A DNA stretch of 64,000 bases from Isoetes taiwanensis (GCA_021234155.1 JAJEKV010000018.1:16745415-16809414), one strand, 5' to 3'. Numbered from the stretch's first letter, positions 1 through 12,362 are shown. Numbers and translations: made by a program. Notes: generated by a model from the letters alone, not told the origin.

Positions 1-51
1 TCTTTTTTTTGCTGGCTTTCACTCAAGGAAAGTCGAAAGGTATGCTTTGTC

Positions 52-291
52 CTATTGATGAAACCATTTGTATGTTTGTTTGTGTGGACTGGATGCGCCC
101 ATATTCTATAATGATAATGGTTGTAATTATTGGTTGGCCTTTTTCTACCGGCCAGTCGGTAGAAAGGCACCGCTAGGTTCCTATCATTGACGAAACCATT
201 TGTGGCTTCCGTGTGATTGGATGCAACCATATTCTAATGAGAATGGTTGTATTTTTGATGCTCTTTCGACTCGCGAGTCGAGAAAGGCACT
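52..291. repeat. Two diverged direct repeat units, each ending in a hairpin
   Basis: Two units of about 110 to 120 bp (roughly 52-172 and 184-291) share the block GAAACCATTTGT, the block ATATTCTA and the end GAAAGGCAC. Each carries an inverted repeat just before its end. Unit 1 has a 9-bp stem (142-150 with 157-165) around a 6-nt loop. Unit 2 has a perfect 16-bp palindrome, TCGACTCGCGAGTCGA, at 266-281. The stems differ in sequence but occupy the same place, so the structure seems kept while the bases changed. No coding sequence is evident. Their identity is unknown. Confidence 0.55.
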
Positions 292-1620
292 ACTTGCCAC
301 GCGGATCGGATGCCGCGCTAATGTTCGAATGTTCTCCATTGCATTTCGAATTCACCATTCTTCTTGGTTTTGACCAATGATACCGCACTGTTAATCATAC
401 CTCCTTGCCCGTGGTTCAGCACGTATTCAGATCAAAGATAGATCTCTGCTTTCTTGGGGATGATCGCTTGTGGTACGTGATCTCGCCAGCGTGTGTAGAT
501 ACTGCTTCGACATTACGTATCCTCGCCACACGCCACACCCTACCCTGCTTTGGGATACAAGGTTGCTCGTGAATGCATCGCCAGCGCACACGCCGATAAA
601 GAGGGAAGAAATTCTACACGTACCGCAAAGCTCAAAAGCATCTTGCAAGCATTGCACAACATCCACGGAGGTTGGGGAAAAGCATATTCGATGAAAAGCC
701 GCGGAGTGGAGTGGAGCAGTCGGGTGACAGGTCAGCCTATGGGTTTCTCGAGAGGCACTCGAGGCATTCTACACTCTTCAAGTTGCCTCTCTCAAGGTTG
801 GCGACGCAAGATGATAGGCCCCGCAGCATCCCTAAGGTGGGACTAATTTACCACTTATGATAATCAGGTGACGCCACACCCACTCTGTCTCGCATCCCAT
901 GCAAAAATACATTGCACCCACATTTCACACAAAAATTCTTTTCAATTGAACTTTGGTTTCAATCTTTAATGAATTTCCTTTGTTTGTTGTATTGTTCTAT
1001 GTTCTCTACTGCTATCCCAGAAAACCGAGAAAGCCCTAACCCACAATTAAGAGATAAATATTCGAATATTGGACGCCAGCCTGGTTTCCTTTTGTGTAAA
1101 AATAACAGGGTTCAAAAAAGTGGAAATGGAATGAGACCCACTTTAATTAAATAAAGGCTTGCATAATTCTCAAGACCACCAACATTGTCCGTGATTATGT
1201 AGCTCGCTTTAAGCCGCTACATAGAATACAAAATGGATCTCTATAATATCTTGTGGTAATCTCAACTCATATAAGCCAGGGTAATTTTATTGCTTAGATG
1301 AGTACTTATCTTTTTCACTTCCCCTACACAAGTTTTATCGACTAATCAAGCAAAATTGGGTACCATGTCATCCAACACCAAAGTATCTACCTTTGGATAC
1401 CACTTATGCATACCGTCATAAGTTCTCAGATTTCTCATTCCATCAGCCAATAAAGAGAGTCATTTTAACTCAGATGATGGATGTTATTATATGCAAACTC
1501 TAGATAATGGAAATACTCGAAGCTTAGCATTCATGGACAAACCAACATATCCTCCAAGATCATGTTGATTCGCCGGGTTTGGCGTGCAGACGATTTTGTT
1601 TCTACACGATATGATTGATA
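292..1620. other. Stretch without a recognisable gene
   Basis: Short open frames occur on both strands but none has a recognisable domain, codon pattern or splice structure. A small hairpin (TATGTAGC with GCTACATA) lies near 1196-1225. I see no supported gene here. Confidence 0.4.
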
Positions 1621-1639
1621 TGCAAATAAAGATTTATTT

Positions 1640-1697
1640 ATTCTCTATTCTATTCTATATTCTAAAGAAGGAATAGAATAGAATAGAATAGAATAGT
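1640..1697. repeat. AATAG/CTATT microsatellite in inverted arrangement
   Basis: A run of CTATT units is followed directly by a run of AATAG units, so the locus is both a pentanucleotide microsatellite and an inverted repeat that could fold into a hairpin. Short AATAG runs also occur near 5800 and 38165. It follows AT-rich DNA resembling the end of a retroelement (an AATAAA is at about 1625). Confidence 0.75.
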
Positions 1698-2099
1698 TTT
1701 TTACGCCCACCTGAGACCACACTGCCTACATGGGACCCAAACAAAGAGGCAGCAAGCCGTGATACCGACAGGATTAAAACCCTCACCAAGGGTTTTCGAG
1801 GGAAAACCTGAAGAATAAGCATGTCAATAATAATCGCGGCACAATGGCATAGAACAGTTCAATACCGCCCAGAACATAAACGGTTCGGTATCCATAACCT
1901 CCCGGAGGTATGACCCCAACAATCCCACCGACGCCAGAATACACCATTGATGCAACGTACGCCGTGCACTAGTAATCAAACATATCGCCTTCGATATGGG
2001 CAAATGCTGGGCAGATCTGAGGGCATGACATTTCTCTCATCTCAATCGCGTCACGACAACAACACCGGGCAGCCTTGCTCGTGGGTTCCCGGCGCCCAA

Positions 2100-2810
2100 C
2101 GTTTCCCGTTTCAATGCGAGGCGCATGCACCCGTGTATTGAAGCGGGAGGTGCTCATAAGCGAGAAGCAGGCGGTATTTGTGGGGTTTTAGAGTTTAGAT
2201 TGACTTTGTCGGGTTGAGAGGTAAAGGCGACCGTGGTGCTGAAGCCTCTGGCCCTGTGAAGCTTGCGTAGTATCTGTATAAAGCAGGTAAGTGCCTCGCG
2301 ATCTTTCTTTGTCCCTCGACTCGACGACCGCTGCCAGTTCCCGCACACCCGTACCGCGAGAACCACCGAGCTGCTTGTCTTTCCAAACAGATTTCCGCAT
2401 GCCAAAATCTCAACGCCGCGGGCCAGCCAGCGCGGGAGCGTGCCGCACGTTTCATAGCCACCACCTTGGAAGCAAACGATATGGCTGCCCAATGCTGCCC
2501 GCTGGAGGGTAGAAAGTTCCGCTCGAGTAGGATTCGCACGAATCGCGGACTTACCCCCGTGGCCTCACCAAGAAGCCTCGACCGCCGGTCATCCCGTTGA
2601 GGATCAATGACCCCACACCGGCCTCCATACAAAGGACCCGTCGCACCAAGTCCCAAACAAATGTGACTGTGGCCCCAGCATAACCGCTTGTGGCCTTGCC
2701 CCAAGATGGTATATAGTGCTTCCAAACCACAGGACCCGCAAACCGAGCAGTCAGAGTCCCAATGAGTGGTAGCTGGAGAACTCAATCCCTGGGCATCAGG
2801 TAGGTCGGAG
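2100..2810 (-). other. GC-rich island with an unrecognised minus-strand ORF (2195-2785)
   Basis: About 700 bp is clearly richer in G and C than the AT-rich DNA on both sides. The minus strand has an open frame of 196 codons (2195-2785) and an overlapping frame of 112 codons, and the plus strand is also fairly open. High GC by itself lengthens open frames, and I recognise no domain or motif in either product. It could be a mutated gene, a promoter-type island or an insertion. I do not assert a protein. Confidence 0.2.
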
Positions 2811-4430
2811 CTACCTTACCTCCTGTCCCCGGGTACCGGGAGTTTTGATGATCGATGATGTAAACTAGGAGCACTCCTAGCTTTTGGCCACTTAACCAGA
2901 TGCTGCTGGAATTGCAGTGTCAAGAGCATCCAGTGACGTTGCATGTCCCTTCGAGAGTAGGCGTGAGGTTGACATCACAAAAGATATATGAGCTTTCGCT
3001 GATATAAGGAGTTGATATGCCCCGAGCATTATTTTTTATATTAATTAATTAAAATTATATATAATGTTTCTTCATATAATAATGTTCCGTGGAACTTAAA
3101 TTATAAAGTGAATGGTGATAGGACTTATAGCGCGATGTCAGACGTTGTATCTCATCAACCATGATAATAATAAAGACGCTCTTTAATTCAATTTTTTCAT
3201 TCACTTATTATTTTCTTTGCTTATGCAGGGAAGGGAAGGATATCTGTATCTTTTTGAGAATGACCTTCCATAGGAGAACAAGTCGCCATTTCAAAAAGCC
3301 ATCAATCTTTTACAACAAGAACATCGTTTAGGCCGTCATTTTGGGTTGTTATATCATAGCCATAAACAAGATGCACAATATTAAATGATTTTCTAGGAGA
3401 GGCACCAACATGCATAATGGTACTTGCTTTCAAAGCATGGTAAATGCAACATAAATACATCAACGCAGCAAGTACTTTTGTAGCAGTGTATAAAAAATTG
3501 GGTATGAAAGTATTAGGTTGCAATGGTAAAGAAGGGTATGAAGTTAAGGAAGGGTACCCATTTAATGCTAAGTCATGAGTACATAATTTGGTGGACAATC
3601 CATGTACAATTCACAATGCTTATATAAGAGCATATGGTCCTAAAGCTTGCAAGACGGGTTAGCAATTTGACATTGGTCAAGAAAGCATGATGTGATAATG
3701 ATTTGACGATGTTCAATAGCCATTGCCAAACTCAAGATAATTTTGTATCATCATGCAATGAAAGATGGTTGATGGCATACATTAACAAGTTCACCAAAAA
3801 AAAGAAAGGAAACACGTATTTATTCTTTCTCCCAATTTTCTACTTTTCATATAGTGTTCTAGATATATTATGTCATTAGCACATGCCAAAAATTGGATCA
3901 TTAGGGCTGCCTCAATTTAGGTTGAATTCATTGAAAGCTTCTTTTTTGATGCAACCTCGCCTAATCTTAAGGGTGGAGTCACACTATAGCCCATTCAAGA
4001 TTTAAAAAACCGTTCAGCCAATAGACTTTCAGACATATATAGGCTTTCAAAAAAAAATATATATATATCTAGATCACAAAACAAAGGAACTTTTTGGGTG
4101 GAGCTAAAGCTCTTGGTCAGCGACTACCCTCTGTCTAGGATCCTAGGTGTTGCTAGCTCATTTCCAGATTGCATCAAAAAGTCGAGCATCAGATTTGGGC
4201 CTTCAACTGAATGATTTATGATGAAATAGGGCTTCTTTGCATCCGAATTTGTTAGCAAAAGAGTCCGAATAGCAAATTTTGCTAGAAACCAAGAATAGAA
4301 TTGATCTTTTTCATCCATGGAGATGAAAGAGATCTATTGGGACCCAAACAAAGAACACAACATACCTATTACTGTCTCGGATTCGGTGGTGGGGTTTTTA
4401 ATCTTAGCAATAACAAAGGCTTGAGCGATA
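2811..4430. other. AT-rich stretch without a recognisable gene
   Basis: The stretch contains a perfect hairpin CTAGGAG-CA-CTCCTAG at 2865-2880, a very AT-rich block at 3030-3075 and an (AT)n-like run near 4050-4070. Short open frames on the minus strand (3302-3598, 4124-4318) show no recognisable domain. Confidence 0.4.
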
Positions 4431-4439
4431 AACTGTACA

Positions 4440-5290
4440 TTTATATATTTTAATGTAATGATTGAGGACTCAATCGAAGATATGTCCATTACCTCAGGAG
4501 GTATGATGCTAGGACCCCCCCTGAATCACCTCCAAGATGACATATCGGTGGTTAAGGTGGAACCAACCTAGAATAGCATGCCCTGTTAGTCTCAAATGTT
4601 GGGTAGTTCTAAAAGAGTGTGGCATTCATCTTCAGTAAATCCCAGTTGGCAACATTGGCAGAGCCTGTCTGCATGATCTTCCCGTGCCCCATTGTCACAA
4701 TTCTAGGATAGTGCGGCTCTTGTGCGAATGGACTTAATCGCCTATGCTTCTTCATGAGAAAATGCACTAACAGGTACTGTTTTGAACCCCTGGCAAGTAT
4801 GGGATTAATCTTGGCTCTGTAATGTGCTATCTTCACCGGTTCAAAGCTCTAGTATACCAAAGCTTACTTAGGAAGCACACGTGGGAGGTGCTTTAGACAA
4901 TTGTGGTCCTCATTGTTGCTTACGTATGCAACTCTATTTAGTTAAATTTTTTGTATCCGAGAACCAAATGGTTCATTTCGTCTTCCAGGATGCTTTACGG
5001 TGTTGTAAATCCATGGCCATGGTGTAGATGAGGTTTGAAAGGCAAGTGTTTTCCATATTGACCACCTTCTATAAGTATATGATTGTGTTCAAGTGCAGCC
5101 CTCTGAAGGAGTAAGAACCATGTCTCCTACAAAAGAATTTAAGATGGAACTGTGGACTTGACTCCAAGTGCTCGAGTCAGAAGCTTTCTGAACCTGCTCC
5201 TAGTCATCTTAGATGGCAAATAATATAATTGTCTCCATACTTCCACTCCATATAGAAAACCTGGCTCTACTAAGATCCTAAACAGGTTTG
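4440..5290 (-). mobile_element. Degraded LINE relic (copy C), 3' part of the RT ORF
   Basis: Read on the minus strand, the segment encodes, across several frameshifts, the C-terminal part of the same non-LTR retrotransposon family as the copies at 16.3-19.8 kb. Matching blocks are EPGFLYGVEVW with a following LGVK, the segment HYRAKINP...QYL, and the zinc-binding motif RLCQCC...EDE-H. The corresponding blocks in the 17-19.8 kb copy are EPVLLYGVEVW, NPSLEHGPHQYL and RLCQCC...EDEHH. Endonuclease and polymerase cores are missing, so this is a 5'-truncated, inactive copy. A TTAAAATATA sequence near the 3' side (about 4440) may correspond to the family's GACGTTAAAATA end, but no microsatellite tail is seen. 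Confidence 0.7.
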
Positions 5291-6847
5291 ACTCGTGCGA
5301 CTAGTTGTAAAGCTCTGCTTTATGACAGTTGTTCTGCATTGTATATACTTCTAGCATGCTATCATTCGCTGTCGAATACGAGTATCCGAGAATGTGGTAG
5401 TAGTAAACTCCACATTATGTCCTTGATACATGAAGCAAGACTGCCTTTGTTGTCGCAAAGACGATATGAGGAGTACCTTGGTCTAAAATCTGAGATGATT
5501 TGTACACAAACAAAAAAAAAATTGTGATTTTCGATTGTAATCACGGCAAACCGAGCAGACTTGTACCAATAATTAACCGCCAAATAATTCGTTTTTTTTC
5601 TTGCCATTAAGGCAAAAATACTGGAAGTCTATTTTTTTATTTTTATTCTTCAATTTTAGGGCTCTTCAAACCGTTTCCAAATGTGGCATGCCATTCTTGG
5701 GCACAGGTCTGATACTAATTTCTCGGGTATCTCAATTTCCCTCATAACACATAAAAAAAAAAAAAAAAAAAAAAAACATTCTTGGGTCCGCTTTAATAAG
5801 AATAGAATAGATTAGAATTTTTGTCGTCCACATAAAACTTTAACTCTCTTAGATACGTCTAATGATGCCATGAGAGCTTCTACACTGCTTAATATATATG
5901 TACTCCATTTCTTCATGTAGTTCAAACTCGTATGTTAATTGAAACACTTTCATATTTCATCAAGACAAAGAAACTATGTCACCAATCATAATGTTGCATT
6001 CCTAGGCAGTTGTTACTATAATGGACATGACCACTTGATGGGCCATATGTACATGCTTGGCATGCATGCAACATGGAGTGCACATAAACAAGGATCATAT
6101 GATTCAAGATTAAAAGATATGGGTTATCTACAAACGCATAATAAGGGTCGGATTTGCTTCTTAACAACTAGATTTAAGTAAATCAGAGATTCGAATTATG
6201 CCTTAAATAGAGATTCTAAGCATCCAAGGAGCTACCCCGAATTGACTGTAAATCCTATTGGTTCAATCCACAATTGTTAAAAAAAAAGGGCAGCCGTTTT
6301 GGGCTTTGAGATCCTCGATTTGCCCTTAGCTTCTCAAAAATTGCAAGATTAATGTGGAAAAAGGTCTCTCTGTTGGGTTACAGCTTTTTGCCTTTTTGTG
6401 ACGTGTATGTTTCTTTGGTTCAATTGTTATCGTCTTATTTATTTTTCTTGTAACAAGAAAGAAAGTTAGAAAGGGCTCAAAGAGATGCTTAGATGCATTA
6501 CCTTTGGGTTGAGCACCAGTAATCTAATGTATGAAGGGCAGATTGTATCTTATGGGGTCTGGGTGTTCTGTAGTATTTTAATAGAACATGAATATGAATT
6601 GAAAGAATTGGTAACTAAGGAACATGAACAAATGGAGGTAAATACTATAGATAACTAGGATAATTGTACGCGCTCACTCCTAGAGATGGGGCTAGCCTAG
6701 GGATTAGTTGACATGTGCTACATGCCGTTGTGATTATGAGACCATTTTTAAGCTGGAGAGGTTTAATTTTGAGACTCCTTATTACTTGACCCAATAAATT
6801 TATTAGCGAAGGAAGTGGTATTTTAATATCGAAACATTATAATTTTA

Positions 6848-6893
6848 GATAGATAGATAGATAGCTAGGTAGGTAGGTAGGTAGGTAGGTAGT
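6848..6893. repeat. Compound tetranucleotide microsatellite (GATA)n(GTAG)n
   Basis: Units of ATAG change into units of GTAG (TAGG) within about 45 bp, a typical compound simple repeat. No gene context. Confidence 0.9.
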
Positions 6894-8273
6894 ATTTTCA
6901 CAGCATCCATGAGGACATATCATGGACCCCCACAGACTTGAACACGGAAGGTAGCCATATTATAGTGTGAAGCAATGATACATCATCCATGTGGGATAAT
7001 TATGGAGCTAGCTACTTCGTCTGGGACAAATTGTGACCATGGACACCCTCGACAAGAGAATGATCTTAGGCATACATATATAGTAAAGATCACAACATCA
7101 CGTGTCATGGTTTAGTATTTTCATTACAGTGCCTTGTTGTCTTTTATCATGTACCTGGATCCTCCGGGGTCGGGCTTCCAGGTTCGGTGGCCTGGGTTGC
7201 TCTGGCATGCTCATATTCATCCGTGCTCTTTTTATTCTTGTGCTCTGCGACACTGGGTGTATTGAGGATATTGTGTCAACTCTTGAACTTCATAGTTAGA
7301 GATCCTCCAGTGTCAGACATGGGCTAAGAGGGTGTGCTCAGTACGAGATTCACCCTACCACTCTCACTACAGGGCTTGGAATGTAAGTTGGCAGGCTATT
7401 TTTCTGCTAACAAGGGCTTGCATGTAGGTTGGCTAGACTTCCCATTGTGTCTGAGCTATGTGTTATGATGATTTGATATTTTGGCTATGTTCTTTGCTCA
7501 TGTGTTGTATTTCTTTTGATTACATTGTCATTGTCTAGCACATTACTCACATAGGATCTTCAGTCTTTGCTTGTGTCTATCGTATGTAAGATTTCCAAGA
7601 TGTTCCATGCATGCAGAAGAAGCTAGGGATCCCCACTTAGTCACGAGAGGACTAACCCCCCTTGAGTGCATATGCATTGAATTAACAAGCAATGATCAGG
7701 CTAGTGGAGACAATCTAGCTAGGGATCATGGTTGAGTTAGAAGATTCAGAGATGAATTGCTACATTGTATTGTATATGTTTTGTAGATACTATGTCCTTC
7801 GAAGTTATGTTGTAGATATTGGAATTATAAAAATGATTCAAGTTTCAACTTCAAAGGAAGTTTCAATTCTTCGCCAATACTATCGTTTTTGTAAAGTCTT
7901 TTATGCCAATCTAGATCTAGTCTTTTTGCAAGTTAGACAAGATCTCAAAGTGCCAAGAGGGTCAACTCGGTAGGCTCATCACAGTTACTTCTTGGCAAAG
8001 ATCATGTAGCTTAGAAAACTCGAAGAAGATCATGCAGACGTTATATGCATTGGATTCTTGTTTGAAATGAATCATAAATACAAAAATCGATTGAAATGAA
8101 CTTGTGACACTTAAAAGATTCTTGAAGTATGATAGAAAATTAGTGCATGTTTACAGTATTTGCCCCGGACATAAAAATAAAGAAAAAATCAAAACAACAT
8201 ATCTTGGATGCCACTAGTTTGATTCTAATGTTTGATATTAAAAAATTAGTGCTTGTCTATAGTGCCTGCCTAT

Positions 8274-8309
8274 GAAAGAAAAGAAAAGAAAAGAAAAGAA
8301 AAGAAAGAA
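8274..8309. repeat. (AAAGA)n microsatellite
   Basis: Six or so AAAGA units in tandem inside AT-rich DNA. Confidence 0.9.
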
Positions 8310-9185
8310 ACAAAAAATATAAGAGCATTTCTTGGGTGCCACTAGTGTGATTCTATCGTTATGTTCACGTCATGACCAATGGTACTTGCTACCCAATTAT
8401 GCACGAGAAAATAAATGCAACATTAAAATATCAAGCACTTTGTAAGTAGTCCCTTTCTTGCTTTGTTGAACACATCTAGGAGTATTACATACAAAGCTAT
8501 AAGGCATTGAATGCTATGCATGATGGTTTGCAATTGCAAAGGAAAAGGTTCAACGGGTTGTTGACAAATTTGCATGTGTACAAGTTGGATGATGTGTTTG
8601 TGAAGAGCAATGGTCCTACACCAAGTGTACTTTGCCAGAGCAATCAAATAATGGTGATTTGCCTTTGCGAACAAAATGTTGAATGCGCATTGACGATTTT
8701 GATAGGTGGTATTTATGTCACAGGATTCTAAATATTGTTGGCTAGGGCAAGTTGTTTACTTATATATCATATTTGCAAACAATAGGACATATTCATCCAA
8801 CTCACCAAACACAAGATGCCAAAGGGACAAGTTAAAGGCATGGAAAAATGACCCTTCTACACAACACTTGAGGACAAATGCCTAGCTCAAATATGCCAAA
8901 AGTTAGAAGTCTTGGCCAGTCAAATGGGCAGCAAAAAATCTGCCAAAATAATATCGAGATTAGTAGCTAGCTCGCAACAAAATCTTCAGAATAATTCAAA
9001 TTATACATAAATGCAAAGGGTCCCCCGCACATATTATTGCAGCAAATCCGGTCTGAAACATCAGAGAGAATAAAAATCCACAGTATATAAAAAATCAAGG
9101 TTGGTCATGCATTCTTCAAAGTCGTTAACAAATGATCAACTGTCAAAGTACAAGTTTTTACAAATTCAGAGTAAAAAGCTTGGAG

Positions 9186-10394
9186 CTATGGATATGGAGG
9201 GCTGCCGGAGTAAAGGGGAGGATGGGAATAAATTGGGCGATAAGGAGGGGATGGTCTTGGGTAGCAGGATCGGGCAGAAGATAAAAATGCTTTGCACTGC
9301 AGCGGAGATCTCTGTAGATTTTCGTATGGGAGACAATTTCCTCTGTTGTCGTAGATCTTGCCTTGGTATGGCAGGGCCCGGCATGTTGGGCTCTCTGATG
9401 TGAAGAAATTGTTGGACACTGTAAAATTTTGGAGCTTGGGCAGCTTGCAAATCCCTGCCAGGAGGTCCCCAAAGAAGAAATTGTCTGCCAGAACTAAATA
9501 TTCTAATTTTACCAGGCATTGCAGACTCTGCGGCAGCTCCCCCTGTAGCTCGTTGAAGCTTACATCAAATACATTTAAACTCTGAAGCTTTCCCAGCTGA
9601 TCCGGCAAACAGCCTTCAAATCTGTTGCCGATGAACAAAATCTCGTTTAGCGTATTCCCCATATTGCCAATGCTCGACGGAATCCGACCCCCAAAGTTAT
9701 TGTTTGCAAAATTTGCCACCGAAATGGGCGAATTGCCCAAATTATCGGGCAAGCAGCCCGTAAATTTGTTGTTATTCACAAAAATCGCATCAAAGTTTTT
9801 GTCGAACAATGCGGAAGGGAGCTCGCCTTCGAAAGAATTAAATCGAAGATCCAAGTATTTGAGAGTAGGAAGATTCAAAACGACGAAAGGAAAGGGACCG
9901 GAAAGCCGATTATTGCTAACATCAAGCTCGAAAAGCTGTGTCAGGTACTGAAAAGTTTCAGGAATTGTACCACAGAAATAGTTTGTGTTGATATGAAACA
10001 GGACCAAATGAGAAAGCCAGCCCAATTCCGGAACCAATTCTCCAGATAAATAGCCATGGTTCAGATCTATTCCGGTGACAGACTGATCGCAGGGGGATGC
10101 ATTTGGGGGAGAACAGAAAACCCCTTTGTAATTGCACACATCCGGCCCAACCCAGGTAGCAGTAATGCCCTGCGGATCCCCTGTAATTGCCATTTTCCAA
10201 GCTTGAAGAGCAGCATAGGCAGCGGCCAGATTTGGGTTTGGGAAGGCATTTGGATTCGGAAAAGCTTGAAGCAGATTACGACCGGAAGCGGAATGGGCAT
10301 CCGAATCCGAATCGCCATAGCTCCCAGCTGCAAGCAGAGCAAATGCGACGCAGAGCAGTGCCAACATTTCTGCGCGCACAAAAGGATGGGCCAA
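9186..10394 (-). CDS. Leucine-rich repeat extensin-like (LRX/PEX family) protein with a very short extensin tail
   Basis: Intronless 402-residue secreted cell-wall protein. Residues 1-27 form a hydrophobic signal peptide (LALLCVAFALLAAG core). Next comes the LRX-type N-terminal block with AYAALQAWKMAI and WVGPDVCNYKGVFC. About ten leucine-rich repeats of the plant extracellular type follow (LxxLDVSNNxLSGPFP, LxYLDLRFNSFEGELP), then a cysteine-bearing LRR end cap. Only about 25 residues rich in proline, serine and tyrosine follow (PRPSPPYRP to SGSPPYP), where classical LRX proteins have long Ser-Pro repeats. LRX proteins act in the wall, where their LRR part binds RALF peptides. This one is closer in length to LRX-like proteins lacking an extensin domain. 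The start is the first ATG placing the signal peptide at the N-terminus. A TATA-like site lies about 155 bp upstream. The frame is undamaged. Confidence 0.9.
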   Translation of the reverse strand: MAHPFVRAEMLALLCVAFALLAAGSYGDSDSDAHSASGRNLLQAFPNPNAFPNPNLAAAYAALQAWKMAITGDPQGITATWVGPDVCNYKGVFCSPPNASPCDQSVTGIDLNHGYLSGELVPELGWLSHLVLFHINTNYFCGTIPETFQYLTQLFELDVSNNRLSGPFPFVVLNLPTLKYLDLRFNSFEGELPSALFDKNFDAIFVNNNKFTGCLPDNLGNSPISVANFANNNFGGRIPSSIGNMGNTLNEILFIGNRFEGCLPDQLGKLQSLNVFDVSFNELQGELPQSLQCLVKLEYLVLADNFFFGDLLAGICKLPKLQNFTVSNNFFTSESPTCRALPYQGKIYDNRGNCLPYENLQRSPLQCKAFLSSARSCYPRPSPPYRPIYSHPPLYSGSPPYP

Positions 10395-10546
10395 TTCTGT
10401 TGAAAAGCAAAGAATTTATGTATGCAAAAGTTTTGCAAAATAAAATAATGGCGGCCATTTTGTAGGCCTGCTGACAATTCGTTTGTTTTGATTTGCTAAA
10501 CCCCTTTCCCTTTCCCACTGCCGTTGGAACGGTTGGTTAAGTTAGG

Positions 10547-10558
10547 CTAAATATATGG
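10547..10558 (-). promoter_or_regulatory. Candidate TATA box of the LRX-like gene
   Basis: On the minus strand the sequence reads CCATATATTTAG, a good plant TATA element, about 155 bp before the ATG at 10394. Transcription starting some 30 bp downstream would give a 5' leader of roughly 120 nt. The assignment rests on position and sequence only. Confidence 0.45.
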
Positions 10559-10599
10559 AGGGGGGGTTATTAGGCTAAAATGGGTGTGCATTTAAGAGC

Positions 10600-11570
10600 C
10601 CCGCGTCTTCAACCGTTTCATGATTCAATTGAATGATGTCCAAGACATTTGCTCGTGAGCTGGCCCCCCTCTTCATTTTTTGCATACTACCCCCCCAACC
10701 CACCCCCCCACATGCTTCTATTCATTTCTATCTTCTCCTCTCTAGCCTCTCTTTCCATTCCGTAAAAGTCGAGCAAATTTCAATCAGTTAGTTATTTATC
10801 AGTCTCTAGTCTCTGCAATTCAATTGTATTTTCTCCTCCTCTCTCCTAACTTCCCATTCCAACCTCAGCAAAGATATGCACTGCCCCACCATCCACTTCT
10901 GTCTCTCAGCTTTACCAACATTTCTGTTCACATGAGTCAATCTCTTACTTGGAGTTTCCCCTTTACCAACATTTTTATTCAAATCAGTCAAATCTCCTTT
11001 TTGGAGTGTCCACACTGCCCAACAAAGTACAGTCTCGTGATTAGACTCCTCAGCATTCCCTTGAACTATTCCTTGTAGCATCACATCTAGCAAATAGTTA
11101 CATGTTAATGCTCAAGTTTTAGACATAGTTAGTGTGAATGTTGTTCCCACTTTTAAGCAGCCATTCCTAATTAGAACTTTGTCAACCTTACAAAAAGAAT
11201 CATTTTTCCTTTATGATTGTGCTTTTGTTTGTTAAATCGAAACTTTTCTTGAGTGGAGCATTGCCAAATTAATGGATTAATGCGAATATGATAGTTTCTA
11301 AGTGCAAGAGAACAAGGGTAGACCATTCAAACAAACACGCATTTAAACAACAATGATTTTGAACCTTGAAGGTATCTTAGCATTATATATATTTTATTAC
11401 ACCAAGCAAGAGGTATTTAAGGTCATGCTAAATTATTCAGATCATTCTATCCTTCATTTCTACTATATCAGAACAATATTCTTCATTTCTACTATGTTTA
11501 CTTTCAGGTATGTTAATGTAGATTTAATTTTTTAATATGATATTGTTGTGACAAGATGGAAATGAATAGC
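10600..11570. other. Stretch without a recognisable gene, pyrimidine-rich then AT-rich
   Basis: A C/T-rich block (10660-10870) precedes AT-rich DNA. This would be the far upstream region of the minus-strand LRX-like gene. No coding sequence is supported. Confidence 0.4.
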
Positions 11571-11579
11571 TAACTCCAT

Positions 11580-12060
11580 TAACAAATTGTCGGCAATTTA
11601 TTATTTTAGAAGATGGGGTTTGGCATATTCTTGGCACATCTGATAACTTGAATATGTGTATTGCCAAAGCTGTAGAAAGGGATGATTGCTTAGATACAAA
11701 TGAGGTTGCATGTTCGTTCACTAAGGTCATGCATATCCAAGCCAAGGGCATTATATCATCTATTAGAGTTGGAGCAACACAACCAGATCGCCCACGACAT
11801 CTTCTGGTTCACTTTAGAGACAAAATTTTTAGGCTACATGTCCTACGACATGGTAGTCACCTAAAAGGAGACCAATTTCTCAGTTCAGAAAGACCTCACT
11901 CCACTCCAACCTGTAAGAGAAGAGAAGAATTATGTTAGTAAGAGAAGCTCGGCAATAAGAAATGTGTAGTATATCGCGGAGGCACGACTATTATTTGTGA
12001 AGATTCGCCTTCTGATCTTAGATTGGTCAAGTGTAGCCTTGTGTTTTCCTCATTTGTTAT
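11580..12060 (+). pseudogene. Relic of a LINE ORF1-like protein
   Basis: The frame from 11648 encodes a segment with QPDRPRHLLVHFRD, VLRHGSHLKGDQ and a charged KRREEL stretch. After two stops it continues as EKLGNKKCVVYRGGTTII. The order (PRPhhhhF, LKG, R-R-EEL, GKxxxYRGxxxII) resembles the C-terminal domain of ORF1-type RNA-binding proteins of plant LINEs. Stops and a missing N-terminus make it a dead fragment. Assignment is by pattern memory only and is moderate. Confidence 0.45.
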
Positions 12061-12321
12061 ACTTATTCTGTAGATTGTTATATGATTAGAGCTTGCCCTC
12101 TTATTTGATTTGGACTTGGGAATTTGACACTTCAAAGGTTGCCAATGGCAGAAAAATATGTCAAATATACATTTTTTTTGTAGAAGTGTGTCAAAAGAGA
12201 CATTTTAGTTCGAAATAATGTGCCAAAAGAGAAGTTTAAAATATGTCATTACACCATAAAATATTAAAGTGATTAAAAAAATTAAGTGCAAAAATTGTCC
12301 ATTAGGTAGTTACTTGACTAA

Positions 12322-12362
12322 GGGTGCCTTCGCACTGACCGTTAAGTTAGGATTGGGTTAAG
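12322..12362 (+). repeat. Left terminal inverted repeat of the PIF/Harbinger-like element
   Basis: Pairs with 15980-16020 in inverted orientation. Most differences cluster at positions 15-18 and 34-35 of the repeat. Confidence 0.85.

Larger units (their letters stand above)
5291..9100. other. AT-rich intergenic stretch, no supported gene
   Basis: The short open frames (for example 5939-6181, 7102-7299, 7728-7973, 8507-8731) show no recognisable domains. A 22-base A run lies near 5754-5776. I see no gene I can support. Confidence 0.45.

Noticed and set aside
9625-10465. Plus-strand frames of 90-115 codons over the LRX-like gene
   Set aside because: They are antisense shadows of the LRR coding sequence.
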